Below are positions 1-11,000 of a stretch of DNA of 40,530 bases, piece after piece (positions within the stretch are counted from its first letter, which is position 1; every line of letters starts with the position of its first letter). The notes beneath the pieces are model-generated. The model was not told where the DNA came from and did not search any database. It worked only from the letters and a program-made list of their open reading frames with translations. The stretch is from Verrucomicrobiota bacterium (GTDB lineage: Bacteria > Verrucomicrobiota > Verrucomicrobiia > Limisphaerales > SIBE01): contig JAQBVM010000018.1 in assembly GCA_027623095.1 (NCBI GenBank), positions 1 to 40,530 of the forward strand, in the 5' to 3' direction. The translations under genes and the position numbers were made by a program.

Positions 1-1497
1 CTCGGTGGCGGTGGCGGTGGCGGATTTGGTGGCGGCGGTGGCGGTCTTGGTGGAGGCGGTGGTGGCCTTGGCGGCGGTGCCGGCGGCGGTGGCGGCATTG
101 GTGGAGGGCAAATTGGAATTCGCGGTGTCACGACCGAGAGCCTGACTTCGATCGCCAACGATCTTGCGCGGCAGTATTTTATTGCTGCCGGAGTTAACTT
201 TCCACCATCACAGGGTGGTGCTCTGGGTCAACAAGGCGGATTTGGCGGAGGCCAACAATTTACCGGGCCGGGTGGCGGGCAGTTCGGAGGAATCCCCGGC
301 CAGCCTGGCCAAGGCCAACAATCCCAGAAAGCTCTCTTCTTTAATGACCGGATGGGGTTGATTTTCGCGCGAGCGACTCTGGAGGATTTGGACATTATGG
401 AGCAAGCGATTCAGGTGCTTAACGTCGCTCCTCCTCAAGTCAATATCGAAGCTCGATTTACAGAAGTTGGCCAGGACGATAGCCGTGCCATTGGATTCGA
501 CTGGTTTGTCGGAAATACACTGTTAAACAATGGAGGAGTGGGTGTTCAGGCTGGAACCGCCGGCTCGTTTCAAGGACGATCGTCGGCCGCGAATCCGTCA
601 GGTACTTTCCCTGGCTCTGCGACTCCAAACGATGTCAATAATCCAAACGGAACACTCTTGCCTGCAAATTTCAGTGACACCAAGTTGACCACGGGTCTTG
701 GCAACGTGGCGGGCCTTGACCGGGTTGATATTCCCACGGTTGCCACAGTCACAGGGATCCTGACTGATCCGCAGTTCCGTCTTGTGATCAAAGCGCTGGA
801 GCAACGTAGCGGTACCGATGTCCTTGCCGCGCCAAGTGTCGTCACCACTAGCGGACGACAGGCGAAAATCGAGGTCACAGAGTTGAAAACAATCGTTTCC
901 GGGCAGGGTTTCAATCAAGCGGGCGCCGGCGGTGGTGGTGCTGGGATCGGTGCTGGTGGTGGTGGACTCGGCGGCGGTGGCGCTGTGGCGGCCGCTTCAA
1001 ATTTCTCAACGCTTGAAGTTCCACTCGGACCGAGTTTGGATGTGGTGCCTTATGTTTCCGCGGACGGATACTCGATCCAAATGACGATCATACCAACCCT
1101 GGTTGAATTTCTTGGATATGATGATCCGGGCCCGTTCTTGCCCATTGCTCAATCGGCTGCCGGAAACACGCTCGGGACCCCATTGACCGCACAATTGCCA
1201 TTACCGAAGTTTCGGGTCCGCCAGGTTGTCACGAGCGTTAATGTGTGGGATGGCCAGACCATTGTCCTTGCCGGTTTGATCGCCGAAAACGTGTCGAAGA
1301 CTAAGGACAAAGTTCCGGTGCTAGGGGATATTCCGCTGCTCGGAAGGTTTTTCCGGAGTGAATCGTACGCAACTTCAAAAAAGAACTTGGTGATATTTGT
1401 GACGCCGAGGATAATTGATCCCGCCGGCAATCGTGTTCATACGGACGATAATCTGCCTTACAATCCGAACGTCTCGCCGTTGGTGCCCATTCGGTAA
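1..1497 (+). CDS. Secretin (type II/III secretion or type IV pilus outer-membrane channel), 5' end missing
   Basis: Outer-membrane secretin subunit of a type II secretion or type IV pilus-like system; the reading frame is open from base 1, so the start lies upstream of the window. Seen: a Gly-rich tract (bases 1-110), a short N-domain segment with FFNDRMGLIFARATLEDLD (about 340-395), then the secretin barrel domain, with PQFRLVIKALEQRSGTDVLAAPSV (about 765-840) and the C-terminal signature VPVLGDIPLLGRFFRS followed by KKNLVIFVTPRIID (about 1315-1425). A second Gly-rich insert lies at about 925-990 inside the barrel domain. The first ATG of the visible part (352) is not the real start because homologous sequence continues upstream of it. 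It heads a plus-strand run of genes for exported proteins, which suggests they may use or support this channel. Whether it is GspD, PilQ or another subtype cannot be told without the N-terminus. Confidence 0.9.
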   Translation, partial: LGGGGGGGFGGGGGGLGGGGGGLGGGAGGGGGIGGGQIGIRGVTTESLTSIANDLARQYFIAAGVNFPPSQGGALGQQGGFGGGQQFTGPGGGQFGGIPGQPGQGQQSQKALFFNDRMGLIFARATLEDLDIMEQAIQVLNVAPPQVNIEARFTEVGQDDSRAIGFDWFVGNTLLNNGGVGVQAGTAGSFQGRSSAANPSGTFPGSATPNDVNNPNGTLLPANFSDTKLTTGLGNVAGLDRVDIPTVATVTGILTDPQFRLVIKALEQRSGTDVLAAPSVVTTSGRQAKIEVTELKTIVSGQGFNQAGAGGGGAGIGAGGGGLGGGGAVAAASNFSTLEVPLGPSLDVVPYVSADGYSIQMTIIPTLVEFLGYDDPGPFLPIAQSAAGNTLGTPLTAQLPLPKFRVRQVVTSVNVWDGQTIVLAGLIAENVSKTKDKVPVLGDIPLLGRFFRSESYATSKKNLVIFVTPRIIDPAGNRVHTDDNLPYNPNVSPLVPIR

Positions 1498-1541
1498 GCG
1501 TGGGGAAAAACAACAATCCGCCTGTTAAGAGTTTGAATCTT

Positions 1542-3413
1542 ATGTCATCACCAAAAAGAAACACGTGCTGGCGACTTGGTGTTTTTGGTTTACTGGCGGT
1601 GTCTGCATGGACCGCTTTTGGGGAGAATGCTTACATTCGACAGGGAACCGACTATCCGATCACGAGATTGCAGTATGGTGATCAGATGTTCGCCAGCCTG
1701 AGTTCCAGCAATTCCGGTGGATTCGTCGTTTGGCAGGACAATGCCACGGATGGCGATGGGGCTGGAATAAGCGCTCAACGCTTAAAAGGAAACCTGCTCA
1801 CCGAGTTAGATACCTTTCGAGTTAACGAGGAAGGTTCGGGCGATCAGCAGAATGCAAAAGTTAAATTGCTTAAGAATGGAGGCGCTGTCTTCGCTTGGCA
1901 GGGTGGTGTGCTCGGGGAACAAGACATCTTTGCCAGGTTTGTTTCTCCGGATGGAACTTTTGCAACAGGCGACATTCGAGTAAACACGTATTTGCAGAAT
2001 CAGCAGGGAAATCCCGGCATAACCGTACTTGAGGATGGATCCGTTGTGTTCGTATGGTCCAGTTACGGCCAGGACGGGAGCATGCAGGGAATCTTCGGTC
2101 AATTAGTTTCGGCTGCCGGTGAGCGAATTGGGAGAGAATTTCAGGTAAATCGCTTCTCCGCTTTCAACCAAAGAACTCCGGCAATCGAAGCGCTTAAGGG
2201 CGGAGGATTTGTAGTTGCTTGGGTTTCTGAGCAACAACGGTTCGAGAACAGTATTGATATCTATGCGCGCGTGTTTTCCGGTAGTTCAAACCCTTCATCA
2301 GACGAGTTCCTGGTAAACACCGGGAACAATATCAGCGCAAATCCAACGATCTCAAATTTGCCTGATGGCGGTTTTATGTTTGGGTGGGGAGGGCGCAATC
2401 TTGACCGCCTCGAAAACGGTTGGAATATTTTCGTCAGGAGCTTCAACTCTGTTGGCGATCCGAAGGGGGCGCAGGTTATGGTGAACACACACACCGAAGG
2501 GCACCACTATGCTCCTCAAATCGCGAGCGTGGGTGGCGATCAGTTAGTCGTCTGGACTAGCGATCGCCAAGACGGTTCGTTCGAAGGTGTCTTCGGAAGA
2601 TTCATAGGATCGAATGCGGAACCAATTAGCGAGGAAATCCAGGTTAATACGTTTACGGCGAGCAAGCAGATGTACCCCGCTGTGGCATCCGACGGTTCGG
2701 GGCAGTTTGTCGTGGTTTGGTCCAGCTTCGTTGGCGGACCCACGAGCTTCGATCTGTTCGCGCAGCGTTTTGCCCCATCACCAATTATTCCCGAGCCTCC
2801 GTTCATTTCCGCCATCAGCCCCAGCAAACTCAGTATCACTTGGCCGCTTGCAGATGCGAGTTCCGTAAGTGGATATGAATTGTTCGTGGACGACGAATCA
2901 AGCCCTAGACTGATCGAGGGAAATGTTGTTTCGGTCGGTGGTTTAGCTCCCAGTAGCACCCATAGATTCAAATTGGCTTATCGTTTTACAAATGGTTCTC
3001 GTTCCCCATTGTCTGCTTCGGTATCGGGAATGACTTGGGGAAGCGACGAGAACTTGGACGGACTTCCCGACGACTGGCAGCTGATCAACTTTGGCGATAA
3101 TCAGTCAAAGTGGCCCGATACGCGGAGTGATGCCGATGGGGACGGAGCGTCGAACATGGACGAATTCCTTGCGGGAACTGATCCTAATAACGCTTCAAGT
3201 GTGTTGCGAACCAGTTTGCGGGCAACTCCGCAAGGAACATTTCTCGAATGGAACACCCGTTCTGGTTTTATTTACCAAGTTCAATCGAAGAACGAGATCG
3301 CCGCGGAATGGACGGACGTTGGCCGTCCTCGCTTCGCGGCCGCCGGGAATGATTCGATGCGGATCGGCGTATCCGAGTTTTCGATCTACTATCGTGTGAA
3401 ACGGCTTCGTTAA
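1542..3413 (+). CDS. Secreted predicted seven-bladed beta-propeller protein with Fn3 and calcium-binding segment
   Basis: About 623 residues. The ATG at 1542 is preferred over the upstream GTG at 1500 because a signal peptide (basic SPKRN, then hydrophobic LGVFGLLAVSAWTAFG) begins there. Residues about 55-415 contain seven repeats of roughly 55-60 residues, each with a G-G-F-V-V-x-W core, an I-F-x-R/Q strand and a closing F/I-x-V-N; seven copies suggest a closed beta-propeller. A fibronectin type III-like domain follows (about 417-498), then a Ca-binding DxDxDG-type segment near 503-540 (SDADGDGASNMDEF). The C-terminal module ends IYYRVKRLR and has the Y-x-V-Q-S pattern shared with the genes at 5030 and 8064. 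Enzymatic function is not evident; ligand binding or surface display is likely. It sits 44 bases after the secretin and 4 bases before the next gene, so an operon is likely. Confidence 0.85.
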   Translation: MSSPKRNTCWRLGVFGLLAVSAWTAFGENAYIRQGTDYPITRLQYGDQMFASLSSSNSGGFVVWQDNATDGDGAGISAQRLKGNLLTELDTFRVNEEGSGDQQNAKVKLLKNGGAVFAWQGGVLGEQDIFARFVSPDGTFATGDIRVNTYLQNQQGNPGITVLEDGSVVFVWSSYGQDGSMQGIFGQLVSAAGERIGREFQVNRFSAFNQRTPAIEALKGGGFVVAWVSEQQRFENSIDIYARVFSGSSNPSSDEFLVNTGNNISANPTISNLPDGGFMFGWGGRNLDRLENGWNIFVRSFNSVGDPKGAQVMVNTHTEGHHYAPQIASVGGDQLVVWTSDRQDGSFEGVFGRFIGSNAEPISEEIQVNTFTASKQMYPAVASDGSGQFVVVWSSFVGGPTSFDLFAQRFAPSPIIPEPPFISAISPSKLSITWPLADASSVSGYELFVDDESSPRLIEGNVVSVGGLAPSSTHRFKLAYRFTNGSRSPLSASVSGMTWGSDENLDGLPDDWQLINFGDNQSKWPDTRSDADGDGASNMDEFLAGTDPNNASSVLRTSLRATPQGTFLEWNTRSGFIYQVQSKNEIAAEWTDVGRPRFAAAGNDSMRIGVSEFSIYYRVKRLR

Positions 3414-3417
3414 GGTA

Positions 3418-4968
3418 ATGACTATGTTGCGGTTTGCTAAAAAACTCCTTTGTGTTCTACTGACCGGCATCTGCGCGATTTCGGTTTGCGCTTTCTCGCT
3501 CCTTGGACCATTTGACACGTGGCAGGCCTCAAATGTCGGCTACAACTTAAACTTCGATACGCCGGCAGTTGGGAGCAACGGGGATGTTGGAGGGCCGATG
3601 AATCTGGGTGAAGAATACCGGTGGAATGCACCAACTCTCGCCTATGGATTCGATCCTTCCTTCGTCGAGTTTTTTGGACAAAAAGGGATCGATGAGGTGG
3701 AGCGTGCAGTCCAGATTTTGAACGATCTGCCCGCCGCATCCAAAATGAGCGCGGATTTGGCAGAGTTCCCTCTCGATACACGCCGATTTAACTACCAGGC
3801 AGGGGCGCTGCAAATCCGAGATTTGAAATCGTGGACGCTTTCGGTGCTTCTTGAATCCTTGGGCGTGGGAGCGCCTGAACGTTATATCTACACTCTGCGA
3901 AACCGGGTTGTGGTCGGTACTACTCCCGTTTATACAACGTTCAAGAGAAACTTCGATCCGTTCACCTTGTTGCCCACGAGCTACGTCAATGGGACCCTCT
4001 ACACTTTCAATATATTCCAAACATACTTCGCTCCGCCAACGGACGTTTGGGAAGCAGTTGAACTCACGGTGGATCCTCTTGCGCCAAGCGTGACTTCTGT
4101 TGCGGCGTACGCGGGAGTGTTAAGCGGAACAACCGATGCGCGAGCGGGTGCCGTTCTTTTTAATCCGGGAATTTTTTATACTGGATTGACGAGAGACGAT
4201 GTGGGTGCGATTCGGTATTTGCTCCGAACGAGCAACTATAACGTTGAAACGCTGCCAGCGAATTTCAGTTCTGGGCAAGGTTCCGGAGGTACGGGGAGTA
4301 GTTCCACAGGTGGAGGGCTTCCATGGCTGCCGGTAGGAGGACCAATTGGCGGCGGAGGAGGAGCAGTGGGTGGAGGTGGTGCCGCCGGAGGAGTTGGCGG
4401 TGCCGGTGGGGTTGGTGGTGCTACGACCACAGTAGTTGACGCAGCATTGCGCCCCGGTGTTGATAAATTGAGGTTTTTCAGAGTCAATTATGATTCCGGC
4501 TTGAGTCAGTTTTTCACCAACAACGTGGTCTATTCGGATCGATTCATCACCAATGGCGTCTCCAGGGAGCAGCTTGTTCAAATAGTTCAGACTCAACCTG
4601 ATATTCTTTTTTCCGCCGCTGACCTTGGAATTGGAGCGAATAATGCCCCGATACTTTTCTCGCGAACGCTCACGTTCCAAAACAATTCAGCCATCAACAC
4701 AGGTACTGGCGGAGCTGGACTCGCGGGACCGGGAACAATTACCGCTCCTGTGCAAATCACATTTAGTAAGGTGGCACCGTTTACGCAGCATTTTGGAGAT
4801 GGTCCGGAGTTCTTGGGACAAGCAGGATTGGTCTGGGGTTCGTTTGATGCTTCAACTAATGCGCCGATTGTTTACCCAGCGGAACTAGGCGAACGAGGGA
4901 TTCGAGAACTGGAGCGAATTGTATTGCAGGGCGGCGGAGGGACGCAGTGGCGTCTCGCACAACCGTGA
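3418..4968 (+). CDS. Secreted glycine-rich protein of unknown function
   Basis: 516 residues from ATG 3418, with another in-frame ATG at 3424. The N-terminus is a signal peptide (RFAKKLLCVLLTGICAISVCAF). Residues about 55-280 form a globular region with YRWNAPTLAYGFDPSFVEFF and a helix IDEVERAVQILNDLP. A low-complexity Gly-rich linker follows (about 283-340, coded by 4265-4430), and then a second globular region. The last residues include LGERGIRELERIVLQ, which resembles the first helix and hints at an internal duplication. I see no HExxH or other catalytic motif. The family appears to be one of the secreted hypothetical proteins found beside secretins in Verrucomicrobia, but I cannot assign a function. 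It begins 4 bases after the previous stop. Confidence 0.8.
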   Translation: MTMLRFAKKLLCVLLTGICAISVCAFSLLGPFDTWQASNVGYNLNFDTPAVGSNGDVGGPMNLGEEYRWNAPTLAYGFDPSFVEFFGQKGIDEVERAVQILNDLPAASKMSADLAEFPLDTRRFNYQAGALQIRDLKSWTLSVLLESLGVGAPERYIYTLRNRVVVGTTPVYTTFKRNFDPFTLLPTSYVNGTLYTFNIFQTYFAPPTDVWEAVELTVDPLAPSVTSVAAYAGVLSGTTDARAGAVLFNPGIFYTGLTRDDVGAIRYLLRTSNYNVETLPANFSSGQGSGGTGSSSTGGGLPWLPVGGPIGGGGGAVGGGGAAGGVGGAGGVGGATTTVVDAALRPGVDKLRFFRVNYDSGLSQFFTNNVVYSDRFITNGVSREQLVQIVQTQPDILFSAADLGIGANNAPILFSRTLTFQNNSAINTGTGGAGLAGPGTITAPVQITFSKVAPFTQHFGDGPEFLGQAGLVWGSFDASTNAPIVYPAELGERGIRELERIVLQGGGGTQWRLAQP

Positions 4969-5029
4969 GAATTGGAATGCGCAATCTGTCGGATCGATCT
5001 ACGGCAAAAGAATTTCCGGAAAGACTCAT

Positions 5030-7993
5030 ATGATGACAGTAAAGAGAATCGTGCTTCTGTGGACTCTCGCGGTATTTGGTTTCGTGAAGAGCCAAGCCGC
5101 GACAACCCCGCTTTATCAGAACCTCGGCACATTAACAGGCATACCGCAGATCGATGCCACGGCGTTTGCAAATCATGGTGATTTTACGGTTTCAACAATT
5201 CTGCCTTTTGAAACACAGAATACCCGTTACTTCACAAACACAGGCCGAATGCTTGGGAATCCAGGCTTTCGTTTTGAAACAATTACACCCGACAGTACGA
5301 GGACGCGATCGGAGACATTTTTGAATGGACTTGACGGACGGATCACCGTCGAAAGCCTTGCTCGATTCCTTCCGGCTCAAACTTTGACGAATTTCGGACT
5401 GGCCTTTGAAAATTCCCAGCTCCTAATTTCCGCTATCAATATTACGAATAAAGGAGAGTTGCTCGCGGATGCGCGTGGGCGAATTCGAATCAAGGGCGAA
5501 AACGTGGACCTGTCGAGAAGTGCCGTCGGAATTCTTCCCCTGAACGGAGGTCAGGGTTTTGTGACCCCGACCAACTTCGTGCCCGATATCGGGGTTTATG
5601 ACCGCCATTGGGGAATGGATAGCGGACAGAACGCAAATCCGGGGGTTCCGGCTCCAGCCCTGCAATTGGCGGGTTTGGTAAACCCGGTTCGGGGCACCAC
5701 AAACTTCGCTATCAACACACCTGGTCATCTTGTAACAAACGAGCGCAGTCCATTCGGTTTTCGAGCAAGTCTTTCATTGACGAACGGAAGGACATTCATT
5801 CTTACAAACGCTGTCACCGAGTCGAATTGGGTAGTACAGGTTGTCATGGTGCAGGCTGTGGATACAAACATTGCAATCGATGTAAAGTTCGCGCCCAGCA
5901 CAATTGCCACCAATCCATATACCTCGCCGATCGTTGAATTTAAGAAAACTGAGACGAACGTCCTTGCCGGCGGATTCTTTACTAACCATATCTACATGTT
6001 TGACCGAGTCGCTTCTGAAACGAACTTTGTCATCCTGACGAATCTTTCAACACTCAACACATTCATGCCGGGGAACTATGAAGTTACCCGGGCAACTCCT
6101 CGTGAGTTTCTCGGGGGTGCTCGGCCAAACGCCACAAATGCTGCGGCATTGATTTACAATCCAACCTACACAAACGATCTCGCCACCAATCTTTACACCG
6201 CCTACAGATACAACGTCACCAACCTTGCATTTGTTTTGCCGCCGGTTCCGGGCGCTTCGTTGACCAACCTTCCTGGGAGAATCGAGATCGACGCGAAAAA
6301 CGTGAATTTGAATAGAAGCAGGATACGGGGCGAAGGAATTGTAAGGGTGACCTCCGAGAGCATTACTGGAGCGAACATGGTCATTGATTCACCGAATCTC
6401 GCGTTCGACCTCAAATCCGCAGACGGAAATCTTCTTGTGGTGAAGAGTCTTGCCAAGGATACGATCGAGCGGGTTTCTGGGGATATCTTCTCTTGGAGCG
6501 GTATGTGGACTAATCAGACTGGGACAACCACCACAAACAGCGCCCCCGATCCGAATGATCCAACGGCTAACGTAGATACCGTTGTCACAAATGTCATCGA
6601 AGTTGGATTCCATCTGTTTGTGGTGGATGGCAGCGGAATTAAGACTGTTCAGCCGGTGTTTACGTCAGACTTTACTGCTCGAAGCACGAACGTCGTGCTG
6701 AGCGATACAATCCGCTTGAGCGAAAGAATTCTCGTGGAGGCTGCGAACCTAACTCTAACGGAAACGGGGCGGCTGCTTTTCCCTCCTTCGATTCCCGATT
6801 GGAATCGAAGCGCGTTCCCCGGCCTAAAAACACTGCTGAACGAGGGATCGATTGTTTTGTCGGGTTCCGCCAATTTTGGCGGTTCGAAAGGAGGCAGTGC
6901 TTACACAAGCATCGTAAACAAGGGGTTAATCGAGGCGTTTAATCATGTATTTGAAACTGAGGTTTTCGAGAATAGTGGCACGATTCTGAGCGAGAGCGCA
7001 CTGCGCCCAGTGGGAGTTGGCACCATCACAATTGATGCTGGATCAGTAAAACTTGAGGGAGGAGTGATGGAGGCGGGTGGTGAGATTCGGGTCAACGCGA
7101 GAGACTTGAAGATCCGTGACACTATGATAAGCAGTCAGCAGACTCTTGTTTTGGAGATTGAGAATTCAATTGCTGATAGTGGAGAGGCGGCGAATAGCGT
7201 GATCAGTTCGGAAGGTTTTCACTTTCTGAGAAAACCGGCGCTTGGAGATCTCTTAGGTACAAGAATTGAGTCGGTTGCGCCGAGGTTTCTCGCAATTCCG
7301 CACACCGTCGCCGGAGCGGACCTTGGACCCACAAGAGGCGGTTATGTTAATAATGCGGCGATTGGACAATTGGCACTTTCTGGCGATTTTGACAGTTTGT
7401 TTGTTTTCTCAGCGATCGATTTGAGTCCTAGGGCTCTCTATGTAGATTACCTGGAACTTGGAGACAGCGTGGCTGCTGATATTTCCGGATCAATTGAAGT
7501 CGCATCGAACGTCACGATCTACTTTGCAGGTTCCAATGTATCGCCCGACCTGTTGAATGGTGCGTTAGGCGGACGGATCAAATGGGTTTCTGATTTTTCC
7601 GGACCAAACAGTTCGATGGATCTAGTTGTTGGTGATGGATCGGATCCGAGAACACTACAGGTCAACCGAGCTCTAAGATTAAGTACTTCGCTCGACTCCG
7701 ATAGTGACGGCATTTTTAATTTCGACGATGACACACCTTTTGGTTTGAGCTCTCCTGGAATAAGTGTGTCCAAAGTGTCTTTTAACCCTGAGACATTTGT
7801 CATTTCATTTTCATTCGATGCAGTGTCCAGTCAGTCCTACGTCATTGAATACACTGATGATTTAGGGGGCGGAAACTGGCAGTCATTGTCCCGCTACACC
7901 AACAGTTCGGTTGGAATCCAATCGGCGTCGATTCAGGATCGGATTCCGGAAGGTGCAGGCCAACGGTTTTATCGCGTGCGCCCGGCGAAATAG
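5030..7993 (+). CDS. Large secreted adhesin-like protein, predicted beta-rich
   Basis: 987 residues. The ATG at 5030 (tandem ATGs at 5030 and 5033) is chosen because a GGAAAG Shine-Dalgarno-like sequence precedes it and a signal peptide follows (VKRIVLLWTLAVFGFVKSQA). The frame continues upstream to 4919 but that part overlaps the previous gene. The body is rich in Thr, Asn and short hydrophobic strands such as GRIEIDAKNVNLNRSRI, GEIRVNARDLKIRD and GTITIDAGSVKLEGG. These resemble right-handed beta-helix rungs of filamentous haemagglutinin-like adhesins. Near residue 890 is a Ca-binding-like segment (DSDSDGIFNFDDD). The last 80 residues form the shared C-terminal module (Y-V-I-E-Y-T ... FYRVRPAK). 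Surface attachment or a structural role is inferred; no catalytic motif is visible. It ends with TAG. Confidence 0.82.
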   Translation: MMTVKRIVLLWTLAVFGFVKSQAATTPLYQNLGTLTGIPQIDATAFANHGDFTVSTILPFETQNTRYFTNTGRMLGNPGFRFETITPDSTRTRSETFLNGLDGRITVESLARFLPAQTLTNFGLAFENSQLLISAINITNKGELLADARGRIRIKGENVDLSRSAVGILPLNGGQGFVTPTNFVPDIGVYDRHWGMDSGQNANPGVPAPALQLAGLVNPVRGTTNFAINTPGHLVTNERSPFGFRASLSLTNGRTFILTNAVTESNWVVQVVMVQAVDTNIAIDVKFAPSTIATNPYTSPIVEFKKTETNVLAGGFFTNHIYMFDRVASETNFVILTNLSTLNTFMPGNYEVTRATPREFLGGARPNATNAAALIYNPTYTNDLATNLYTAYRYNVTNLAFVLPPVPGASLTNLPGRIEIDAKNVNLNRSRIRGEGIVRVTSESITGANMVIDSPNLAFDLKSADGNLLVVKSLAKDTIERVSGDIFSWSGMWTNQTGTTTTNSAPDPNDPTANVDTVVTNVIEVGFHLFVVDGSGIKTVQPVFTSDFTARSTNVVLSDTIRLSERILVEAANLTLTETGRLLFPPSIPDWNRSAFPGLKTLLNEGSIVLSGSANFGGSKGGSAYTSIVNKGLIEAFNHVFETEVFENSGTILSESALRPVGVGTITIDAGSVKLEGGVMEAGGEIRVNARDLKIRDTMISSQQTLVLEIENSIADSGEAANSVISSEGFHFLRKPALGDLLGTRIESVAPRFLAIPHTVAGADLGPTRGGYVNNAAIGQLALSGDFDSLFVFSAIDLSPRALYVDYLELGDSVAADISGSIEVASNVTIYFAGSNVSPDLLNGALGGRIKWVSDFSGPNSSMDLVVGDGSDPRTLQVNRALRLSTSLDSDSDGIFNFDDDTPFGLSSPGISVSKVSFNPETFVISFSFDAVSSQSYVIEYTDDLGGGNWQSLSRYTNSSVGIQSASIQDRIPEGAGQRFYRVRPAK

Positions 7994-8063
7994 TTTCGCT
8001 GTTCACGGGGCTGATCAACCTGAGATTCCGGCTTGCCAAGGTCGCCTGTCAAAGCAGGGAATT

Positions 8064-11000
8064 ATGGCAAAGTATCATGGCTCGATTGCGCGGACCTTCG
8101 TCTTATTTTTGCTGATTTACCATCAGTTCGCTACTTCTGTTGCTGCCGTCCTCCCATCATTTAAGGCAAAATCACACCCATCGCGAATCATCGCAAAGTT
8201 CTCTTCGGGATCTCCGGCGTTTGCTCGGGCCTCGATTCTAAAAGCGACAAGCCTGTCGCTGCAACACGAATACAAACTCGTTCCTGGATTGGTGATTCTC
8301 TGCAAAAGTCGTGTGAGCTTGAAAAGCGTGGGATCGGATTCAGATCTGGATACTGCAGTGATTCCGGAAGAGCTGTCATCTGCAATTGCGCGGTTGACTG
8401 ATTCTGGCCTCTTTGACTATGTCGAACCGGATTACCAGCAACAGATTCACGGCGAACCCACGGACATGCGGTTCACGGATCAAACACTGTGGGGTCTTCG
8501 GAATTTGGGTTCGGAGGGTGGTGTTGCGAATGCGGATATTGATGCTTTGCGAGCGTGGAGTATTTCAACCGGTTCTGACAATGTGATTGTTGCCGTAATT
8601 GACACCGGGATTCGCTACACGCATCACGACCTTGAAGAACAGATATGGAAGAATCCTGGAGAGGTTGCCGGGAACGGGATCGACGATGATGGGGATGGGC
8701 TTGTGGATAACGTATTCGGGATCGACGCGATCCGTAACATTGGGGATCCTTTTGACGAAAACGGTCATGGCACACATATAGCGGGAACAATTGGCGCTTC
8801 CGCAAACGACAGATATCCGCACGTGGGTGTTGCTTGGAACGTCCGACTCATGGCGTGTAAGTTTCTTGATGCCGATGGCTTCGGTTTCACGTCCGATGCG
8901 ATTCGATGTATCGATTTCGCTGTTGAAAATGGAGCGCGTATCTTGAACGCGAGTTGGGGTGGTGGGCCGTTTTCGCAGAGCCTTTACGATTCGATCGCAG
9001 TTGCTGGTGCGGCCGGTGCCCTTTTTGTTGCGTCAGCCGGGAACGAGAGTGCTGACTTGGATGTTTTTCCTTCGTTCCCTTCCGCGTTTCAGCTCGGGAA
9101 TGTGATTTCGGTGACTGCGTTGGATCGTCGCGACAGGTTAGCACTGTTCTCAAGTTTCGGCAGACTGGGTGTTCATTTAGGTGCTCCGGGTGTTGAGATA
9201 TTCTCTTCGACCGCTTCGTCGGATTCATCTTACGCAACGATGAATGGTACGAGTATGGCGGCCGCGCATGTCAGCGGCGTTGCGGCGCTTATTTTAGGGA
9301 GCAAAGAAACCATGTTAATTCCGGAACTCCGAGCCCGACTCCTTTCGGGCACTTTTTCTCTACCGAGTTTGCTCGGCAAGGTCGAAACGGGCGGCCGACT
9401 CAATGCGTTTCGAGCTCTTACGGCAGCACCAGATGGGAATATCGACCTCGGTTTAACGCCGGTCGATGGTTCGGAGTTGCTCGCTAACGAGACAATTGCA
9501 ATCCGCGTGACTGTAAGCGATGTATGGGGAATAACAAATGCTGTGATTAAGGCGCGCTTTGAAGAATTGGGTGAGGAGCTCATTTTTCGGAACAACCGGC
9601 ATTCCCAAGATCAAGGACCGCAAGATTTCGTTTATTCCTGTGACCTGCGACTTCCTCAAGAGCCGGGACCAGTAACCCTAAGTCTCGAAGTTTCAGTTCC
9701 TGGCAAGACACTGCTGTTGCGCTCTGTCCGCTATATCGCTGTGCTTCCTCCTCCAAACGATGGGTTTGAGAATGCAACGGTTGTTTCGCCGGCTGGCGGA
9801 ATTCTAAGCGGAAATAATAAATTTGCCTCTGTGCAGAGTGGAGAGCCGGTTCATGCGGGAGTCTCATCGAGATCAGCATCTGTTTGGTGGACCTGGAAAC
9901 CGGCTCGGAGTGGATATTCGATTGTGGATTCTGCTGGGAGTGCATTCGATACTGTCCTTGCGGTTTATAGTAAGAACAGCGACCAGTCGCTTCGGGAGGT
10001 CGCCGCAATCGATGATGTGGGAGACAAGAAGCAAGGCTATGTTACTTTTGACGCGGAAGCCGGTAAGCCCTACGCAATTGCGGTTGCTGGTTTCAGAGCC
10101 AAAGATGTCGGAGTGATTCACTTGCGCATTGAGTCCGAGGGTGAGCCGGACAGAGCAGCGCCGGAACTTTCCATAAGCAGTCCACTGAGCGGGATCACAA
10201 TTACGAATGCTACCGACTCTCGGGCCGTTGTAATGGGAACGGCATGGGATCCTGCTCCGAATGCTTCAGGCGTTTCTGAAGTTCTGGTTCAGGTGAACGG
10301 CGGCATTGCGCGTCCGGCATTCGGAACGACGAATTGGTTTTCCACAAGCGTTTTGGGGATTGGTGAGAATGTTATCCGAGTAAATGCGGTTGATTCGGCG
10401 GGGAACGTTTCGAAGCCGCGCATCGTCGAGATTCTTTACAGGCCGCGCAGATCTTCGAACGACTTATTTGCCAGCGCTTCCGAGCTGATCGGTCGCGAGG
10501 GTCGAGCGATCGTTGACAGCGAAGGGGCATCCCGGGAGTTCCTTGAACCTTGGCACGCGGGTGTTGAGGGCGGAGCGTCTGTTTGGTGGCAATTTCGGCC
10601 TTCGTCTGACGGCGTTCTTCGGTTGAGTACCGAAGGGTCGGATTTTGACACAACGTTGGCGGTTTATGCAGGGGAGCGAGTGACGAATCTCACTGCGATT
10701 GTGAGCAACGATAATGTGGCACCCGATGTCACACACAGTAAGATTGAGCGGGCGGTCAGATCATTTCAGGCGCTTCGAATTGCCGTGGATGGGCATCGGG
10801 GAACCGGGGGTGTGGTGAATTTGAGCTATTTGTTTGAACCAAACGAGGTTCATCATCTTGAGGTGAATGAGTCGGTTGGAGGTGTTACAAGTGTTCGATC
10901 GGGTGATCTCGCCCGTGATTCAGAAGTGGAGATCGCCGCAATTCCGGCAAATGGTTTTCGGTTTGACCGGTGGGAGGGGTCGATTCCCTCGATAGAGAAT

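Noticed and set aside
4236-4487. Proline-rich 83-codon open frame on the minus strand
   Set aside because: It is the antisense reading of the Gly-rich linker of the gene at 3418-4968.
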